Source of the DNA: an uncultured Bacteroidia bacterium
GTDB taxonomy: Bacteria; Bacteroidota; Bacteroidia; Bacteroidales; UBA932
Direction: 5' to 3'
NCBI GenBank assembly: GCA_902796455.1
Contig: CADBPH010000274.1
Location: 1-7,974 of the forward strand
Length of the DNA: 7,974 bases
This document shows positions 6,294 to 7,974 of this stretch, one piece after another. The first letter of the stretch is position 1. Each line of letters opens with the position of its first letter. The position numbers were made by a program, and so were the translations under genes. The notes below the pieces were generated by a model that was not told the DNA's origin, did no database searches, and saw nothing but the letters and a program-made list of their open reading frames with translations.

Positions 6294-7046
6294 ATGGAAA
6301 TTACATTGTTCCAAAAATGCATCTTCGAGCTGGTGGGGACCACCGTGCTCCTGCTTCTGGGTTGCGGCATCTGCGCCGCGGTGAATCTGAACAAGAGTAA
6401 AGCCAAAGGGGCCGGCTGGATCGTCATCACCGTCGGATGGGGATTCGCCGTCATGAGCGGCGTCTTCATTGCCGGGCCGTACTCCGGCGCACACCTGAGT
6501 CCGGCTGTCACGTTGGGCTTCGCGCTGGCCGGTCTGTTCCCCTGGGCGCATGTCCTGCCGTATGTCGTCGCGCAGATGATCGGCGGCTTCCTCGGCGCCG
6601 TCCTTGCCTACGCCTTCTATGTGGACCACTTTGCCGCCACGGCAGATGAGCCCGACACCATCCTCGGCTGCTTCTGCACCATGCCGGCCATCAGGCATAA
6701 TACTGTCAATTTCTTCAGCGAAATGCTGGCCACCTGTGTCCTGGTCTTCCTCATCCTCGCCCTCGGCACCAAGGGAAATCTTGCTTCTGCCGGCAATGTT
6801 CCCGTCGGTCTGGGCAGCCTCGGCGCCTTCCCGGTCGCCTGCGTGATCATGACCATGGGTATGGCACTCGGCGGAACGACCGGTTATGCGCTGAATCCGG
6901 CCCGTGACCTCGGTCCCCGCATCGCCCATGCCCTTCTTCCGATCAAGGGGAAACGGGACAGTGACTGGTCCTACAGCTGGATTCCGGTCTTCGGCCCGCT
7001 CGTAGGCGCCTCCCTGGCCGCCTGCCTGTACCTGCTGATTTACTAA
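6294..7046 (+). CDS. glpF: Glycerol uptake facilitator, aquaglyceroporin family
   Basis: This inner-membrane MIP-family channel lets glycerol enter by diffusion, to be trapped by the GlpK encoded 9 bp upstream. The 250-residue protein has the six-helix, two half-helix pattern. The second pore motif, NPARDLGPR (201-209), is canonical and has the Asp205 typical of glycerol channels. The first is SPA (69-71, in SGAHLSPAVTLG) instead of NPA; the Ser codon is AGT and differs by one base from the Asn codon AAT. By alignment with E. coli GlpF, the selectivity filter is Trp49, Gly189, Tyr198 and Arg204. This is a glycerol-type filter with Tyr in place of Phe. A periplasmic-side loop (about 110-138, VDHFAATADEPDTILGCFCTMPAIRHN) is also typical of Bacteroidota and Gram-positive GlpF forms. 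It ends the operon; a strong hairpin terminator follows about 60 bp downstream. Confidence 0.93.
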   Translation: MEITLFQKCIFELVGTTVLLLLGCGICAAVNLNKSKAKGAGWIVITVGWGFAVMSGVFIAGPYSGAHLSPAVTLGFALAGLFPWAHVLPYVVAQMIGGFLGAVLAYAFYVDHFAATADEPDTILGCFCTMPAIRHNTVNFFSEMLATCVLVFLILALGTKGNLASAGNVPVGLGSLGAFPVACVIMTMGMALGGTTGYALNPARDLGPRIAHALLPIKGKRDSDWSYSWIPVFGPLVGASLAACLYLLIY

Positions 7047-7084
7047 GAAGCTGTTTTCTGAATCGATAAGAAGGAGGCCGACTA

Positions 7085-7100
7085 AAAAGAGTCTTCTTTT
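7085..7100. repeat. Small A/T-rich hairpin before the terminator
   Basis: AAAAGA (7085-7090) and TCTTTT (7095-7100) are reverse complements around a GTCT loop. It is a weak structure between the glpF stop and the main terminator. For leftward transcripts from the GH2 gene, the A-rich side reads as a U-rich run and might assist termination. The role is inferred. Confidence 0.3.
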
Positions 7101-7107
7101 ATGGGAT

Positions 7108-7149
7108 GGGGATTGGCAGGTAAACCTGCCGATCCCCTTTCATGTTTTT
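7108..7149 (+). terminator. Intrinsic terminator after glpKF, possibly bidirectional
   Basis: A 13-bp stem (7108-7120 with 7125-7137, one G-T wobble at 7114/7131) closes a TAAA loop. The GC-rich arms are GGGGAT-T-GGCAGG and CCTGCC-G-ATCCCC. It is followed by TTTCATGTTTTT (7138-7149), an interrupted T-tract in the rightward direction. The convergent GH2 gene ends at 7153, so the same stem may also stop its transcript, although the leftward U-run is poorer. Confidence 0.85.
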
Positions 7150-7152
7150 CCG

Positions 7153-7974
7153 CTACCGGACGCGCACGGTCACGCTTCCCGGTTTCAGGCCTTTGGCCGT
7201 CGCCTTCAAGGTCATTTCTCCCGGAGTCTCGCCGGACTGGAGAATCGCCGTCAGCTTCCCGCTGAAAAGATGCATGTACGGCTCATGGAACAGATCCAGG
7301 CAAGTCGGATCCCCGTTGGCCGCTGCCCGGAATGATCCGGCGCCGGTCACGGCGAAAGAGACTTCCCGGCCATCCATGGGACATACATTCCCCTCTTTGT
7401 CCACTACCGAAACCGTTACGTAAGCCAGGTCTTTCCCGTCTGCATCCAGGACAGTCCGGTCCGCTTCCAGAACCAGGTGATGCGGCTTTCCGGCCGTCCG
7501 GACCACACGCGTTGCCGCAGCCTTGCCGTCCCGGTAGGCAACCACCTTCAATTCACCCGCTTCGAAGGGAACATCCTCCCACATCAGCCGGTAACGGCCC
7601 TCCAGCGCTTCTTTCTGCCCGCCCAGCGTCAAGGGGTAATTCGTTATCTTCGAACGCTTTCCCTGTGACACACCGTTCACGAACAGTTCCGCCTCATCAT
7701 AGCTGGTATACGCATATACCGGAACCTTGTCCCCCGTCTTCCAGTTCCAATGCGGAAGAAGGAACAGGGTCTCGTCCGTCTTGTTCCATTCACTGCGGAA
7801 CAGATAGAACCGCTCCTTGGGCAAAAAAGCCAGGTCAATGATCCCGAACAGGGAACTGTGGTTCGGCCAGGCATCCGTATCATACGGCGTCGGTTCTCCC
7901 AGATAATCGAAACCGGTCCAGACAAACTGCCCCAACGTCCAGCGATAATCATCCGCCAGTGCGAAATCCACATC
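7153..7974 (-). CDS. GH2 beta-galactosidase-like glycoside hydrolase, C-terminal part
   Basis: The visible 273 residues are the C-terminal end of a large protein whose start lies beyond the right edge. The first about 31 residues, ending QFVWTGFDYLGEPTPY, are the last strand of a glycoside hydrolase family 2 TIM barrel. Next comes a DUF4982-like beta domain (about 60-130, with LLPHWNW, VPVYAYTSYDEAELFVNGVSQG). The end (about 163-273) is a GH2 C-terminal Ig-like domain 5, with LVLEADRTVLDADGKDLAYVTVSVVDKEGNV and NGDPTCLDLFHEPY. This order is common in Bacteroidota beta-galactosidases that act on oligosaccharides in the periplasm or outside the cell. The catalytic Glu residues and any signal peptide lie outside the window, so the exact substrate (galactoside or other) cannot be fixed. 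No type IX secretion tail is present. It ends at TAG 7155-7153, after the glpF terminator. No SusC/SusD-like neighbours are visible on this side. Confidence 0.9.
   Translation of the reverse strand, partial: DVDFALADDYRWTLGQFVWTGFDYLGEPTPYDTDAWPNHSSLFGIIDLAFLPKERFYLFRSEWNKTDETLFLLPHWNWKTGDKVPVYAYTSYDEAELFVNGVSQGKRSKITNYPLTLGGQKEALEGRYRLMWEDVPFEAGELKVVAYRDGKAAATRVVRTAGKPHHLVLEADRTVLDADGKDLAYVTVSVVDKEGNVCPMDGREVSFAVTGAGSFRAAANGDPTCLDLFHEPYMHLFSGKLTAILQSGETPGEMTLKATAKGLKPGSVTVRVR

Noticed and set aside
7071..7103. AAGGAGG followed by an ATG at 7101, suggesting a small gene after glpF
   Set aside because: The spacing is far too long, Shine-Dalgarno use is not seen elsewhere in the window, and the frame runs through the terminator into antisense of the GH2 gene.
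7113..7130. TTGGCAGG followed by CCTGCC, resembling a sigma-54 -24/-12 promoter
   Set aside because: It is the terminator stem. The -12 part lacks TTGC at the right spacing, and there is no gene start downstream on the plus strand.

Overview
The window looks like an ordinary chromosomal segment from a GC-rich member of the Bacteroidales (Bacteroidota). The evidence is the protein family variants (the Upp and MiaB sequence styles, the small SPOR-domain exported protein), the near absence of Shine-Dalgarno sequences before start codons, and promoter boxes of the Bacteroidota type (TAnnTTTG at -7, TTTG at -33). Genus cannot be decided from the sequence; a Rikenellaceae-like or related gut lineage is a guess based on base composition and the presence of a large GH2 glycosidase.

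Layout, left to right. Positions 1-182 hold the possible start of a leftward gene cut by the window edge, then two adjacent perfect inverted repeats around the putative promoter of upp (uracil phosphoribosyltransferase, +). Upp converges, with only 4 bp between stop codons, on a leftward three-gene cluster that reads LEA-type lipoprotein, SPOR-domain periplasmic protein, rpoN (sigma-54). This cluster starts at about 3337 and shares a divergent promoter region with miaB (tRNA methylthiotransferase, +). The two -7 boxes there are exact mirror images in a 12-bp-arm inverted repeat. The lipoprotein ATG lies so close to its box that its mRNA may be leaderless.

Downstream of miaB lies glpK-glpF (glycerol kinase and glycerol facilitator, +). 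Its likely promoter overlaps the miaB 3' end, and a strong 13-bp hairpin terminator closes the unit. The terminator sits between glpF and a convergent gene, a GH2 beta-galactosidase-like enzyme of which only the C-terminal 273 residues are in the window.

Functionally, GlpF admits glycerol and GlpK traps it as glycerol 3-phosphate; no glycerol-3-phosphate dehydrogenase is present here. Upp salvages uracil, MiaB modifies tRNA A37, and RpoN serves activator-dependent promoters that are not visible in this window. I found no mobile element, CRISPR array, RNA gene or defence system, and no evidence for a new biological system. The points most worth a second look are the mirrored promoters, the paired inverted repeats before upp, and the Ser-Pro-Ala replacement of the first NPA motif in GlpF.
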